Under the pieces are notes generated by a model that worked only from the letters and a program-made list of their open reading frames with translations, was not told the DNA's origin and did no database searches. Below are positions 52,618 through 62,300 of a DNA stretch of 64,000 nt, in pieces. The stretch is from Puia sp963703355 (lineage in GTDB: Bacteria; Bacteroidota; Bacteroidia; Chitinophagales; Chitinophagaceae). Location of the stretch: assembly GCA_963703355.1 (NCBI GenBank), contig OY969813.1, positions 3,286,001 through 3,350,000 of the forward strand, in the 5' to 3' direction. Every line of letters starts with the position of its first letter. Within the stretch, counting starts at the first letter, position 1. A program made the translations under genes and the position numbers.

Positions 52618-53717
52618 GATACCGGCATTTTTAAGGATACAACGAATTCATTGTTTTCATCTGTAATATCCAGCTGATACCTGCTGCCATAGAGCAGATC
52701 CAGTCTTCGCCTTGCATTTTTTAATCCGATGCCTGCGTTTTCTTTCGAAATATTCTCACCGATCGGGTTTTTTATGCTGAATAATAAAAAAGTTTCTTCC
52801 ACTATCAGCGAAATTTCAATTACAATTTTATGAATATTGTTCTTTATTCCATGTTTGAAACTGTTTTCTACAAACAGAATCAATATCATCGGAGGAATGT
52901 TCACGTCATCTATTTTTCCTTCTATTTCGAAAGGAACCGAAAGCCTTTGCCCAAACCTGAGCTTTTCCAGATCGAGATAATTCTGCAGATAGGTTATTTC
53001 TTTACTCAGCGATACCTTGGAAGCGTTCGATTCATAGAGCATATAACTCATCAGGGAAGATAACTTCAGCACGACTTCAGGAGCCAGATCAGATTTCTTG
53101 AGTGTAAGGGAATATAAATTATTGAGTGTATTAAAAAAGAAATGCGGATGAATCTGTGTTTTCAGGAAATTCAATTCTGTCTCCAGATATTGTTTTTCTT
53201 TCTCCTTCATCAGTTGCTGATGCTGGATCCAGTCTTTCGCAAATTTTATACCTGTTGTGAAACCGGTGAGATAAAATAGTCCCACGGATTCGGAAAACAG
53301 TTTCTTGAGAGTCATTCCCGCCGTATAACTAAAAAGCACTGATCCCGGCTCCGTGTACAATGTTTTCAACAGTTGGTCGGCAACAGCTGCCGTGGACAAA
53401 GCAAGAATTAAACAAAGACTATAATAGAAATATTTTTTCCTTGTTAGCAAACGAGGAACCAGCAAATAAATATTTGTATATGCGAGCGCCGCTGAAATGG
53501 GCATAAAAGTGGCGAGCTGTATAAAAAAAGTTACGTTACGGATGTCATATGCTGTATAGAAAGCCACGCAGATGAATAAATAATATACGATCCAAAATGT
53601 TAAATGATATACCCACTTTGTTTTAAAAAATGCGGGGATTCGCGTTGTGCTGCCGGTGGACTGCTGACCTGCATTCAATGATTTATCCTGAAAGGAATTT
53701 AGCAATGCGGTTTTCAT
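52614..53717 (-). CDS. LytS-type sensor histidine kinase, pair 2
   Basis: The protein has 367 aa. Four spans (~38-160), coiled coil, H-box LKTQIHPHFFFNTLNNLY with His192 (usual Phe follows it, unlike pair 1), N-box LFVENSFKHGI, and GIGLKNARRRLDLLY. It should phosphorylate the coupled LytTR regulator. A TATTTTTG element at 53725-53732 (minus strand) lies just before the ATG. The gene is divergent from the GH20-type gene, so the pair may sense a glycan, but that is only an inference from position. Confidence 0.9.
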   Translation of the reverse strand: MKTALLNSFQDKSLNAGQQSTGSTTRIPAFFKTKWVYHLTFWIVYYLFICVAFYTAYDIRNVTFFIQLATFMPISAALAYTNIYLLVPRLLTRKKYFYYSLCLILALSTAAVADQLLKTLYTEPGSVLFSYTAGMTLKKLFSESVGLFYLTGFTTGIKFAKDWIQHQQLMKEKEKQYLETELNFLKTQIHPHFFFNTLNNLYSLTLKKSDLAPEVVLKLSSLMSYMLYESNASKVSLSKEITYLQNYLDLEKLRFGQRLSVPFEIEGKIDDVNIPPMILILFVENSFKHGIKNNIHKIVIEISLIVEETFLLFSIKNPIGENISKENAGIGLKNARRRLDLLYGSRYQLDITDENNEFVVSLKMPVS

Positions 53718-53818
53718 TATGAATCAAAAATAATACTTTGGGTATTCTCCTGATGAACTGACTGCAGACAGTATGTTTTGCCGGATGAACTGCATTATTT
53801 TACCTTTAACAGTACATA

Positions 53819-54943
53819 ATGAAAAGCAGACTTCCGGCAATTATTGTAATCACAGTTATCCGTATGCTCATCAGCAATTCTGTATCTGCTCAGACCAAAC
53901 TCGACAGCCTGCTGCCGGTGCGCGGGTTTTGTATCGATGCACCGAGGCCGACCGGATTGGATTCTTTTATTCGGTTTGTCGACAAAGACCTCGCACCAAG
54001 AAAAGTAAATACGCTGATCGTGCAGGTAGAATATCATTATCGTTTTACTACGCATCCCGAACTGATTGACAGTTTTGCTTTGTCGAGGGACGATGTGAAG
54101 CGGATCGTTGCCGTGTGTAAAAAAAATAATATCAGGGTTATACCACAAATCAATTTGCTTGGTCATCAGTCGTGGGCCGCCAGAACGGGCAGACTACTTA
54201 CTGTGTATCCGCAATTCGACGAAACGCCTGATATAAAAATGCCGGAGAAATATGTGTGGCCCAATGCAGATAATCTCTACTGCAGAAGTTATTGTCCTTT
54301 GCATCCTGACCTGCATCCCATATTGTTTGCTGTAATTGATGAGCTCTGCGATGTGTTTGAAAGCAATGCATTTCATGCGGGTATGGATGAAGTATTTTAT
54401 ATCGGCGATGATAAATGTCCCCGTTGTGGTGGAAAAGTAAAAGCTGCATTATTTGCTGGCGAAGTGCGTGCTATCCACGATCATCTGTTGAAGAAAGGAA
54501 GGGAAATGTGGATCTGGGGCGACCGCCTGCTGGATGGTAAAACAACGGGGCTGGGTGAGTGGGAAGCAAGTTATAATGATACATATCCAGCAATTGATCT
54601 GATCCCAAAAGATGTGGTGATCTGCGACTGGCATTATGATCGTGCGGATAAAACGGCGATATATTTTGCGATGAAAGGTTTCAGGGTTATAAGCTGTCCG
54701 TGGAATCAGCCATCTACCGCACTGATACAGGTAAACGATATGGTGAGATTCAGAAAGGAGTCCTCCCAGGAAATGTCAGTGCGTTTACTGGGTATTATGG
54801 AAACGACCTGGATGAGAACGGATCTTTTTCTGGACAGTTACTATTCAAATCAGCAAACGCCCGTTTCGAAAGAAAACGAAAACACTCCGTGGAATTGTTT
54901 TAATGTTATGTTTGATGCCATCGATAAACTGAAGGAAGAATGA
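53819..54943 (+). CDS. GH20-type glycoside hydrolase-like protein
   Basis: The protein has 374 aa. A signal peptide ends ISNSVSAQ (~25). It then has the opening strand of a TIM barrel (VRGFCIDAPRP), helix-strand repeats, and the GH20 acid pair Asp190-Glu191 in HAGMDEVFYIG. In hexosaminidases this Glu is the acid/base and the Asp supports the acetamido group. CPRCGGK just after it is unusual and could bind a metal or be a disulfide pair. It lacks the usual N-terminal GH20b domain. Probably a divergent beta-N-acetylhexosaminidase. Its stop overlaps the next start (ATGA). Confidence 0.8.
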   Translation: MKSRLPAIIVITVIRMLISNSVSAQTKLDSLLPVRGFCIDAPRPTGLDSFIRFVDKDLAPRKVNTLIVQVEYHYRFTTHPELIDSFALSRDDVKRIVAVCKKNNIRVIPQINLLGHQSWAARTGRLLTVYPQFDETPDIKMPEKYVWPNADNLYCRSYCPLHPDLHPILFAVIDELCDVFESNAFHAGMDEVFYIGDDKCPRCGGKVKAALFAGEVRAIHDHLLKKGREMWIWGDRLLDGKTTGLGEWEASYNDTYPAIDLIPKDVVICDWHYDRADKTAIYFAMKGFRVISCPWNQPSTALIQVNDMVRFRKESSQEMSVRLLGIMETTWMRTDLFLDSYYSNQQTPVSKENENTPWNCFNVMFDAIDKLKEE

Positions 54944-55674
54944 AACGAATGCTGACGATATTGCTGCTGGCCGTTGGTGTAACTGTAAAAGCGCAGCAGG
55001 ACGAAATGGTGTATGTTTTTGATGCAAACTGGAAACCAACGAAAATAAAAAATGCTCACTTTATGCTGCACAGGCGCCATATTAGTGATACCTGCTGGCA
55101 ATGGGAATTTTATCATTTCATCGGCCCATTGTTAAAAACCGAACAATACCGTGATAAAGATGGCAGTATACCCGAAGGGGTTGCAAGATATTATAATGAA
55201 AAAGGGATCAACGATTCAGTAACTCACTATCTGAGAGGAAAGAAAAATGGCGATTCCTGGAGACTATTTGGAGACAGCCTTCAGTATAAATACAAGTATG
55301 TCTTTCGTGATGATTCGCTCATGGAGATGACAGAGGTGAGTACGCTAAACAGGGATACTACCCATAAATATAGCGATGAACGAGAATCGGAATACCCGGG
55401 TGGATTAAAATCATGGTTTAAATATCTGAATGAAAATCTACGGTATCCCCCAAGAGCATTAGAACAAAATATTCAGGGCACCGTGCAGGTGGGTTTTGTG
55501 ATTGATAAATATGGTAATGTATTGGATCCATATATTGCCAGATCATTGGAGTTTTCGGTGGATGAAGAGGCGATCCGAATTGTAAAAGGCTCCGGTACCT
55601 GGCTTGCAGCTTATCAAAATGGCGATGAAGTGAAATCCTATAAAATGCAGCCCATCAATTTTAAATTGCAATAG
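54940..55674 (+). CDS. TonB C-terminal-domain protein without membrane anchor
   Basis: The protein has 244 aa. It starts with a cleavable-looking signal (MLTILLLAVGVTVKAQ) rather than an uncleaved anchor, then a MORN-like stretch (EGVARYYNEKGINDSV, LRGKKNGDSWRLFG), and the TonB_C domain (LNENLRYPPRALEQNIQGTVQVGFVIDKYGNV). It lacks the proline-rich spacer of classical TonB. It may be a soluble periplasmic member. Its start overlaps the stop of the GH20-type gene (ATGA), so the two are coupled. Confidence 0.82.
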   Translation: MKRMLTILLLAVGVTVKAQQDEMVYVFDANWKPTKIKNAHFMLHRRHISDTCWQWEFYHFIGPLLKTEQYRDKDGSIPEGVARYYNEKGINDSVTHYLRGKKNGDSWRLFGDSLQYKYKYVFRDDSLMEMTEVSTLNRDTTHKYSDERESEYPGGLKSWFKYLNENLRYPPRALEQNIQGTVQVGFVIDKYGNVLDPYIARSLEFSVDEEAIRIVKGSGTWLAAYQNGDEVKSYKMQPINFKLQ

Positions 55675-55763
55675 AAAACCTTTTACTATTGCCAGCGGCA
55701 CTGTTTTATCAGTAAATTTATAACGGGCATAACCAAATCAAATTTCATCTCAAATTATATAAC

Positions 55764-56540
55764 ATGAAGCCATCTGGAATAGCAGGTTGTCTATTGACGA
55801 TCCTTTTTATTTTAAACTTACAAGTTGCATTTGCTCAACCTTCGAGATTCAGTAAACAGCAGTATATCAGTTCATCGGGAGATACGCTCAACTACCGTCT
55901 TTTATTTCCCGATGCAGATACATTACGTAAATATCCGTTGGTGATCTTTTTACACGGTGCGGGAGAGCGGGGCAACGATAACGACGCCCAGTTAAAATGG
56001 GGTGTAGGAAATTTCGCTACTGACCAAAACATGATGTTGCACCCCGCTATTGTGATTGCGCCCCAATGTCCGGAGAAAATATCCTGGGGAAATTTCTCCA
56101 GAACAAGAGTAACATCAGAAATGCGATTACTTCCAGATCCAAGTAAACCCATGCAACTGGTGATTGAATTAATTCATCAAATTGAAAAAAGAATGCCAGT
56201 TGATACGAACCGGATTTATATTACCGGACTTTCCATGGGTGGATACGGAACCTATGATGCGATCGAAAGATATCCTGGTTTATTTGCGGCAGCTGTTCCT
56301 GTATGCGGAGGAGGAGACATATCTAAAGTTTCAACGATTGCCCATTTGCCGATTTGGATTTACCTGGGATCAGAAGATCCGGCTGTAAATCCTTCTTTTT
56401 CCCTTGATATGCTGGAGGCACTCACAAAAGCAGGGGCCCATCCGGGTTTTACACAATATCCTGAAGTGGGTCATTTCTCCTGGCTGGGTGCTTACAGCGA
56501 TCCACTCATGCTGGAGTGGTTATTCAGACAGCATAAATAA
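55764..56540 (+). CDS. Secreted alpha/beta hydrolase (Est1-like esterase)
   Basis: The protein has 258 aa. A signal peptide ends LQVAFAQ (~25). FLHGAGERGNDNDAQLKWG is the oxyanion-loop section of phospholipase/carboxylesterase and feruloyl-esterase-like proteins. The nucleophile is in TGLSMGGYG, the acid in YLGSEDPAVN, and the His in EVGHFSW. It follows the TonB_C gene by 89 bp and may belong to the same carbohydrate-degrading unit. Confidence 0.88.
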   Translation: MKPSGIAGCLLTILFILNLQVAFAQPSRFSKQQYISSSGDTLNYRLLFPDADTLRKYPLVIFLHGAGERGNDNDAQLKWGVGNFATDQNMMLHPAIVIAPQCPEKISWGNFSRTRVTSEMRLLPDPSKPMQLVIELIHQIEKRMPVDTNRIYITGLSMGGYGTYDAIERYPGLFAAAVPVCGGGDISKVSTIAHLPIWIYLGSEDPAVNPSFSLDMLEALTKAGAHPGFTQYPEVGHFSWLGAYSDPLMLEWLFRQHK

Positions 56541-56872
56541 GGCACACCCCGAGCCAACATCCTGAGTAATAATATCTTTCTGTTCCCAGTTTGTCTGTCA
56601 CATCGCACAAATCAGGTCATATTTTCCCTGCTGATAATATGTATGGGTATGCATGGCATTATATATAAAATTTATTATATATAGATTATTTCAAATCTTA
56701 TTTGAATATTTCTACCTTCTCGCACGAAAAACACTAAGTTTTTCTTCATTTTTTTCAAATATTTGATCATCTAATTGATTTTTTTGTATATTTATACGGT
56801 TACGCACTACCCTTTGATAAGAAATCCCTCCTATGGCTGGAAAAGTAACATATAACATTAAATAGTAATACA
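56541..56872 (+). other. AT-rich intergenic region before the tandem sensor kinases
   Basis: No gene is seen in it. It is AT-rich (for example the inverted repeat TATATAT/ATATATA around 56662-56683) and ends in the promoter at 56763-56794. Its composition differs visibly from the neighbouring coding sequence. Confidence 0.6.
56763..56794 (+). promoter_or_regulatory. Promoter for the small membrane protein/kinase unit
   Basis: TTG at 56763-56765, a 21-bp spacer and TATATTTA at 56787-56794 fit the Bacteroidota -33/-7 consensus (last base A instead of G). The first ATG downstream is at 56873, giving a leader of ~70 nt. Confidence 0.5.
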
Positions 56873-57055
56873 ATGACCAGACCTATCAACAGAATCACAA
56901 TGATCCTTTTGGGAGCGGCAATCTATTGGGTGGGGTATTATGGATTTTTCACTCATATCCAGAATGTAGCATATTCTTCTTTGTGCATGTTCCTCGCAAT
57001 AACCGGTTTACTGGTTGCCGGTTGGAATTCTTCCAATTTATACAGAGGCAGATAG
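56873..57055 (+). CDS. Small two-span membrane protein
   Basis: The protein has 60 aa: MTRPINRITMILLGAAIYWV, then two hydrophobic segments (ILLGAAIYWVGYYGFF and LCMFLAITGLLVAGW) and a short basic end. I know no family. Its position, 84 bp ahead of the sensor kinase start and under the same promoter, suggests an operon partner of the two kinases. The size and hydrophobic profile favour a real gene over noise. Confidence 0.55.
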   Translation: MTRPINRITMILLGAAIYWVGYYGFFTHIQNVAYSSLCMFLAITGLLVAGWNSSNLYRGR

Positions 57056-57139
57056 TTCTTGTTGTATTTCCTTCATCCTTAGCCATGGATGATGCGATTG
57101 GATTTTACATATCTTCAGTTCAGCATTTCTTTCACCTGT

Positions 57140-59290
57140 ATGAAGATATTTCTCGCCGGTATTCTCCTGTTCGTTTTCGGACTGAATGAATGTGTTGCGC
57201 AGGATACTGTACTCACGCTTACGCCATCCATGTTTCAGGAGAATGTCGAAGAGATCAATATCAGCAAATTTGACGGTTGGATCTTCAAACGGGGAAATGA
57301 CCCGGCCTGGAAATCAGAAAATATATTTTCACACGGATGGGAAAAATTAAGACCTGACCAATTATCAGTTGAATATGCAGACAAAGATGGAAGGGTTGAA
57401 GGTTGGTTTAGGGCGAAAATAAAATTAGACAGCAGTTTCAATATACATCTTGTCGGAATCAAAATGATTAGCTGGGCAGCTTCCGATATCTATATAAACG
57501 GTAAATATTTGACTTCATTTGGGTCAACCGGATATAATGGCAAACCCTTTAAGGAATTCAGATCCAGAAATGTATTACCGGCAATTGTAGATCTGATTCC
57601 CGGTAATGAGTATACCATCGCTTTGCACCTGGTAGATTATACGTCTCCACTGTCAATCGGACAATTAAAATCTAATAAAAGTCTTTATTTCAACAATATC
57701 AATTTATATGGGCCTTCGTATAACGACTATTATTTATCGGGAACAAGAGAACTAACCCTTTTTACCTCCATCTGGATTTCAGTTTGCGCCACACTTACTC
57801 TTCTTTTCTGGCTGTTAACCATTCAAAACCCAGGCGAGAAAAATCTCCGGCTGATAGCTTTGGTTACCACTTTTGCAACCCTGACTACTTTTTTTAATAC
57901 GATTCAGGATAATTCAGGATTATCCTATATATGGTTTACGATTGACGGATATACAGGAAATATGTTTGGATTCCTTCTTTGTATTATGACGGTGCTTATA
58001 ATCGTAAATATTTTTAACAGAGTATTGACCCGCGGCCTGAAGATTTTTCTGATCATCTTTTTTATATCAGCAACGGTCGGATTGTTTTTGCGGGACGATA
58101 TTGGCAACCTGATGTTTATACCCGGCCTGTTCGTGTTACTCATTATCTGCTTCTATTATATCATTTCTTCCTGGAAAAATCTACGGGGTGCGCAGTGGGC
58201 CGTTGTAGTGGGGCTGCTGGTTTCCTTTGCCAGCGTTATTGCCTATGTTATCAGTACAGCGATGTCACATCTGATGATAACATTTTTCTATTTATCTGTA
58301 ACCTGTTTTTCGCTGTCCCTGCCATTGTCGTTGCTTGTTTATGTATCCATGCGTTTTAAAGAAATAATAAACGAAGTGCAGCTCAATGCGAAACAGGTAG
58401 TACAGCTTTCAAAAGAAAAAGAGGCCCAGGCGGTGAACCAGCAACATCTGTTGCAGGAAGAAGTAAATAAACAGACTGCCGAATTGAGAACTACATTGAA
58501 TAATTTGAAATTCACGCAATCACAGCTGATACAATCTGAGAAACTGGCATCGCTCGGAGAACTGACGGCAGGTATTGCACATGAAATTCAAAACCCGTTA
58601 AACTTCGTCAATAATTTTTCAGACATCAACAAAGAACTGTTGGGCGAGATGAACGAGGAAATTCAAAAAGGGAATTATGAGGAGGTAAAATCCATTGCAG
58701 GCAGTATCGCAGATAATGAAGAGAAGATCAGTCACCATGGTAAACGTGCCGACGCCATCGTCAAGGGCATGCTGCAACATTCGAGAACCAGTTCTGGCCA
58801 GAAAGAAGCCACCGATTTGAACGCGCTGGCAGATGAATACCTGCGTCTTTCTTATCAGGGGTTGCGTGCGAAAGACAGATCGTTCAACTCAGATATTCAG
58901 ACTGATTTCGACCCTGCTATTGGGAATATAAATATAGTTTCACAGGAAATCGGACGCGTATTATTGAATTTGTATAACAATGCATTTTACGCAGTGTTGG
59001 AAAAATCAAAGGAACAACGAAAGGATTACGAGCCGTGCGTTTTGGTAAGTACTAAAAAGACCGGCGATAAAATTGAAATAAGAGTCAAAGACAATGGAAC
59101 GGGCATCCCGCCATCCGTTTCGGATAAAATCTTTCAGCCCTTCTTCACCACAAAACCTGCAGGGCAGGGTACGGGACTGGGGTTGAGCATCAGTCACGAT
59201 ATCATCAGGTCACACGGCGGGGAAATTAGTGTTAGTTCAAAAGAGCATGAAGGAACTGAGTTTATCGTACTGCTGCCTTCTCTCTCATAA
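57140..59290 (+). CDS. Sensor histidine kinase with sandwich-plus-7TM input, paralog C
   Basis: The protein has 716 aa from the ATG at 57140 (MKIFLAGILLFVFGLNECVAQ, a signal peptide); the frame opens earlier at 57089. Residues ~25-205 form a jelly-roll-like sensor (VEGWFRAKIKL, ASDIYINGKYLTSFGSTGYNG), then seven spans (~213-420), like 7TMR-DISM receptors. A coiled coil leads into the kinase: His481 (AHEIQNPLNF), NLYNNAFYAV, VKDNGTGIP, IFQPFFTTKPAGQGTGLGLS. It ends 2 bp before the next open frame, so it is in one unit with paralog D. No receiver domain. Confidence 0.9.
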   Translation: MKIFLAGILLFVFGLNECVAQDTVLTLTPSMFQENVEEINISKFDGWIFKRGNDPAWKSENIFSHGWEKLRPDQLSVEYADKDGRVEGWFRAKIKLDSSFNIHLVGIKMISWAASDIYINGKYLTSFGSTGYNGKPFKEFRSRNVLPAIVDLIPGNEYTIALHLVDYTSPLSIGQLKSNKSLYFNNINLYGPSYNDYYLSGTRELTLFTSIWISVCATLTLLFWLLTIQNPGEKNLRLIALVTTFATLTTFFNTIQDNSGLSYIWFTIDGYTGNMFGFLLCIMTVLIIVNIFNRVLTRGLKIFLIIFFISATVGLFLRDDIGNLMFIPGLFVLLIICFYYIISSWKNLRGAQWAVVVGLLVSFASVIAYVISTAMSHLMITFFYLSVTCFSLSLPLSLLVYVSMRFKEIINEVQLNAKQVVQLSKEKEAQAVNQQHLLQEEVNKQTAELRTTLNNLKFTQSQLIQSEKLASLGELTAGIAHEIQNPLNFVNNFSDINKELLGEMNEEIQKGNYEEVKSIAGSIADNEEKISHHGKRADAIVKGMLQHSRTSSGQKEATDLNALADEYLRLSYQGLRAKDRSFNSDIQTDFDPAIGNINIVSQEIGRVLLNLYNNAFYAVLEKSKEQRKDYEPCVLVSTKKTGDKIEIRVKDNGTGIPPSVSDKIFQPFFTTKPAGQGTGLGLSISHDIIRSHGGEISVSSKEHEGTEFIVLLPSLS

Positions 59291-59379
59291 CGGTGTCTCT
59301 AACCGAAGAAATTGAACGGCAAACCAGTTGCTTTTACACACAAAACGCTTACATTCAACAATACAAATCGATACAGTCG

Positions 59380-62300
59380 ATGCGAGCGGTGAGAAACAGT
59401 TTCAGGATATTTCTGGTTGCAGCTTTTGCATTTTTGTGCAATGCCTGTCAGCATACCGAGCAGGTTCCCATGCCGGCAGAGGAACAGGAATATTTACAGC
59501 CTGTCAGCCAGCCAATACATTTTAGCACAGAAACGAAAATAACCTGGAATGATAGCCTTCCTTTAAAACCCTTAATTAAAAAATTTCCATTCAATAGTTT
59601 ACCGGTTAAATTCTATGATAGTAATGGCTTTGTACCCTTATCCAAAAAGCCACAGCAGTTTTCATTTGATCTGGATAAACTACGCGATACAATTTTCAAC
59701 TATGAAGCCCTGCCATCGAAACCATTAAAGTTTGAAACAGCTCTGCTTGAACCATCACAGACCATTAAAAATGTACATCCTCATCCTCAATCCGGCCTGA
59801 CTGATATTCAATATGAATTTGGTGACCCTTTTATAGGCAACCAGGTGAACGCAGTGATGGAGGACAGCAGAGGTATGATGTGGATTGCAACTACGCAAGC
59901 GTTATATACCTACGACGGCGAAAATCTGTTGCAATACAGTCTTGGAACCGGAAAATATTCAATAACAGATATGCTCGAGGATAAAGATGGGAAAATATGG
60001 TTGAGTATGGAAAATAACGGTGTTTATATATTCGATTTAAAATCCGGTATAAAAACCCATATAACCATTCCCTTCGGAACAAAAGATTATTCAGTTGACA
60101 ATATGTTCCTCGACCGACAGAACAGGATTTGGCTTGCGACCGACAATCATACCACAGAAATTGGAAATCCGACATTTATAATTGATCTGGATACAAAAGT
60201 TATCAAGGAGCTGAGCAGGGAACAGGGAGTAGCAAATGGTAGTGGAGCCATACAGGATTCCAGTGGAAAAATCTGGCTGGCAAGTTTTGACAGAGGATTA
60301 TATATCATTGATCAGCAAAAGGGAAAAATGAAATACCTGGATCAAACGAATGGCCTAACTGGCGACTCACTGGTTGGTATCCGTTACTCCGGTGGAAATG
60401 GATTGGTTGCTGCAGATTTTCATGGAGGATTCAGTAAAGTGGATATTGAGCAAAAGATGATTACGAATTATAATCAGCATCAGGGTCTTAATGTTAATCA
60501 TAATTCGTATGCCAGAAGGGTTTTCGAAGACCGGCAGGGAAATATTTGGGTTGCTGATGTTGGATTGAGAAAGCCAGGGTTTGGAATAGAAATAATCGAT
60601 CCAGTACAAGAAACGATTAAACGTATCAATAAAACGAATGGGCTCTCGGGAGATCATGTTTTTGATATGGTTGAGGATCACAGCGGACGCATCTGGATAG
60701 GCACGGAAGAAGGCTTGAATATAACATCGGGAAAGGAAGGTTCACTAAAACATGTAGGAAAAGATGATATAACTACCCTTGCTGAAGACATACACGGAAA
60801 TGTCTGGATCGGAATAGTAGACTCTGCCATAAAAATTCTGGATACCACAACTGGTTTTGTAAAAATATTCAATAATAAAAATGGTCTCAGCAATAATTCC
60901 ATAAATAATATGGACAATGTGAACGGGAATATTTTTATAGAAAGCGCGGGGGGTCTCGATGTCGTTGATTCTTCGTTCAAAGCCATTCAGCATATCGGTA
61001 AGGCACAGGGTCTCGTAAAGGATTCGGTAAGGCTGGCATATTCTGATAATGAAGGAAGAATCTGGATTTTGGGATTTGGAAACGACGGTCTGTCTGTTTT
61101 GGATCTGAAAAAGGAAAGAATTTTTCACATGGGCGCACATCAGGGTATGAAAGATAGCGCTGTCGATTTTGTACAACAAGATAGAGAAGGTAATATGTGG
61201 ATTTCCAGCGTAAATAAGGGTGTGAGTGTTCTGAATCTGAAAACGAATAAGCTCAGGTATCTGGATAGTTCTTCACTTCTTAACAATGTCGGCAATAAAA
61301 TCCTGATGCCGGATAAAAGCGGGAATATGTGGATCGCGACAAAAAAGGGTATTTATATGATTAATGCCAATAAAGATTCGGTCTTATATTTTTCAAAACC
61401 GGAGGGCATTGCAGGTGATTTTATTATTTCTTTGAATCAATATGATCATGATATTTATGCCGCCAGCCGAGACGGTGGTATCAGTATTATAACTCCTCCT
61501 GCTTTTTCCGGAAATAATAAATGGAATGTTTTGTCTTTGGGGAAATCGTATGGACTCAATAAAATCGTGAGATCCCAGCAATCTGATATTATCACCAAAG
61601 ATGGCAGATTTTTATGGGGAGATAAAGGCATGACCGTATTTCGAAAATCCATTTTACAAAGAAACAATGTTCAGAACTATATTTCTGGTCTCGATCTTCT
61701 CAACAAGCCACTTTACTTCACCAACAAATCCATTCCTGAAATATTCGGAGATACTATCCGAAGCGCCACAGGGGATAAATTTTATTTAGGGAAGAATGCA
61801 TTTGATTTTTCGGCTAATAACTTCATGCGTAAATTAAAATGGGATAGTGTGGTTGGCCGTTATAATATGCCGGTAAATCTACAATTGCCTTACGACGAAA
61901 ATTATCTTCAGTTTCATTTTCTGCAGGAAGGCAATATCAAACGGGATACAGTATGGTATCGTTATATACTCGAGGGCATCGACAAAAAATGGAGCGACAA
62001 AACTTTCAGTACCTCAAGTGAAAACTATCTAAACCTTCCTTCAGGTGATTATTCGTTCAGGGTAACCAGTCTTTCGAATGGAAAGTGGACAGAACCAGCG
62101 TCGTTCAGTTTCAGGATCCTTCCACCGTGGTGGAGGACCTGGTGGGCATATTCGTTATTTTTTCTTGGTTTCGCCGGATTGGTTTGGGTTTTTATCAGCT
62201 ACCGTTCCAAACAACTACTAAGGCAGAACCGACTACTGGAAGAAAAGGTGAAACTAAGAACACAAGAGTTGGTAAAGGAGAAGGAGAAAGTGGAGCATAC

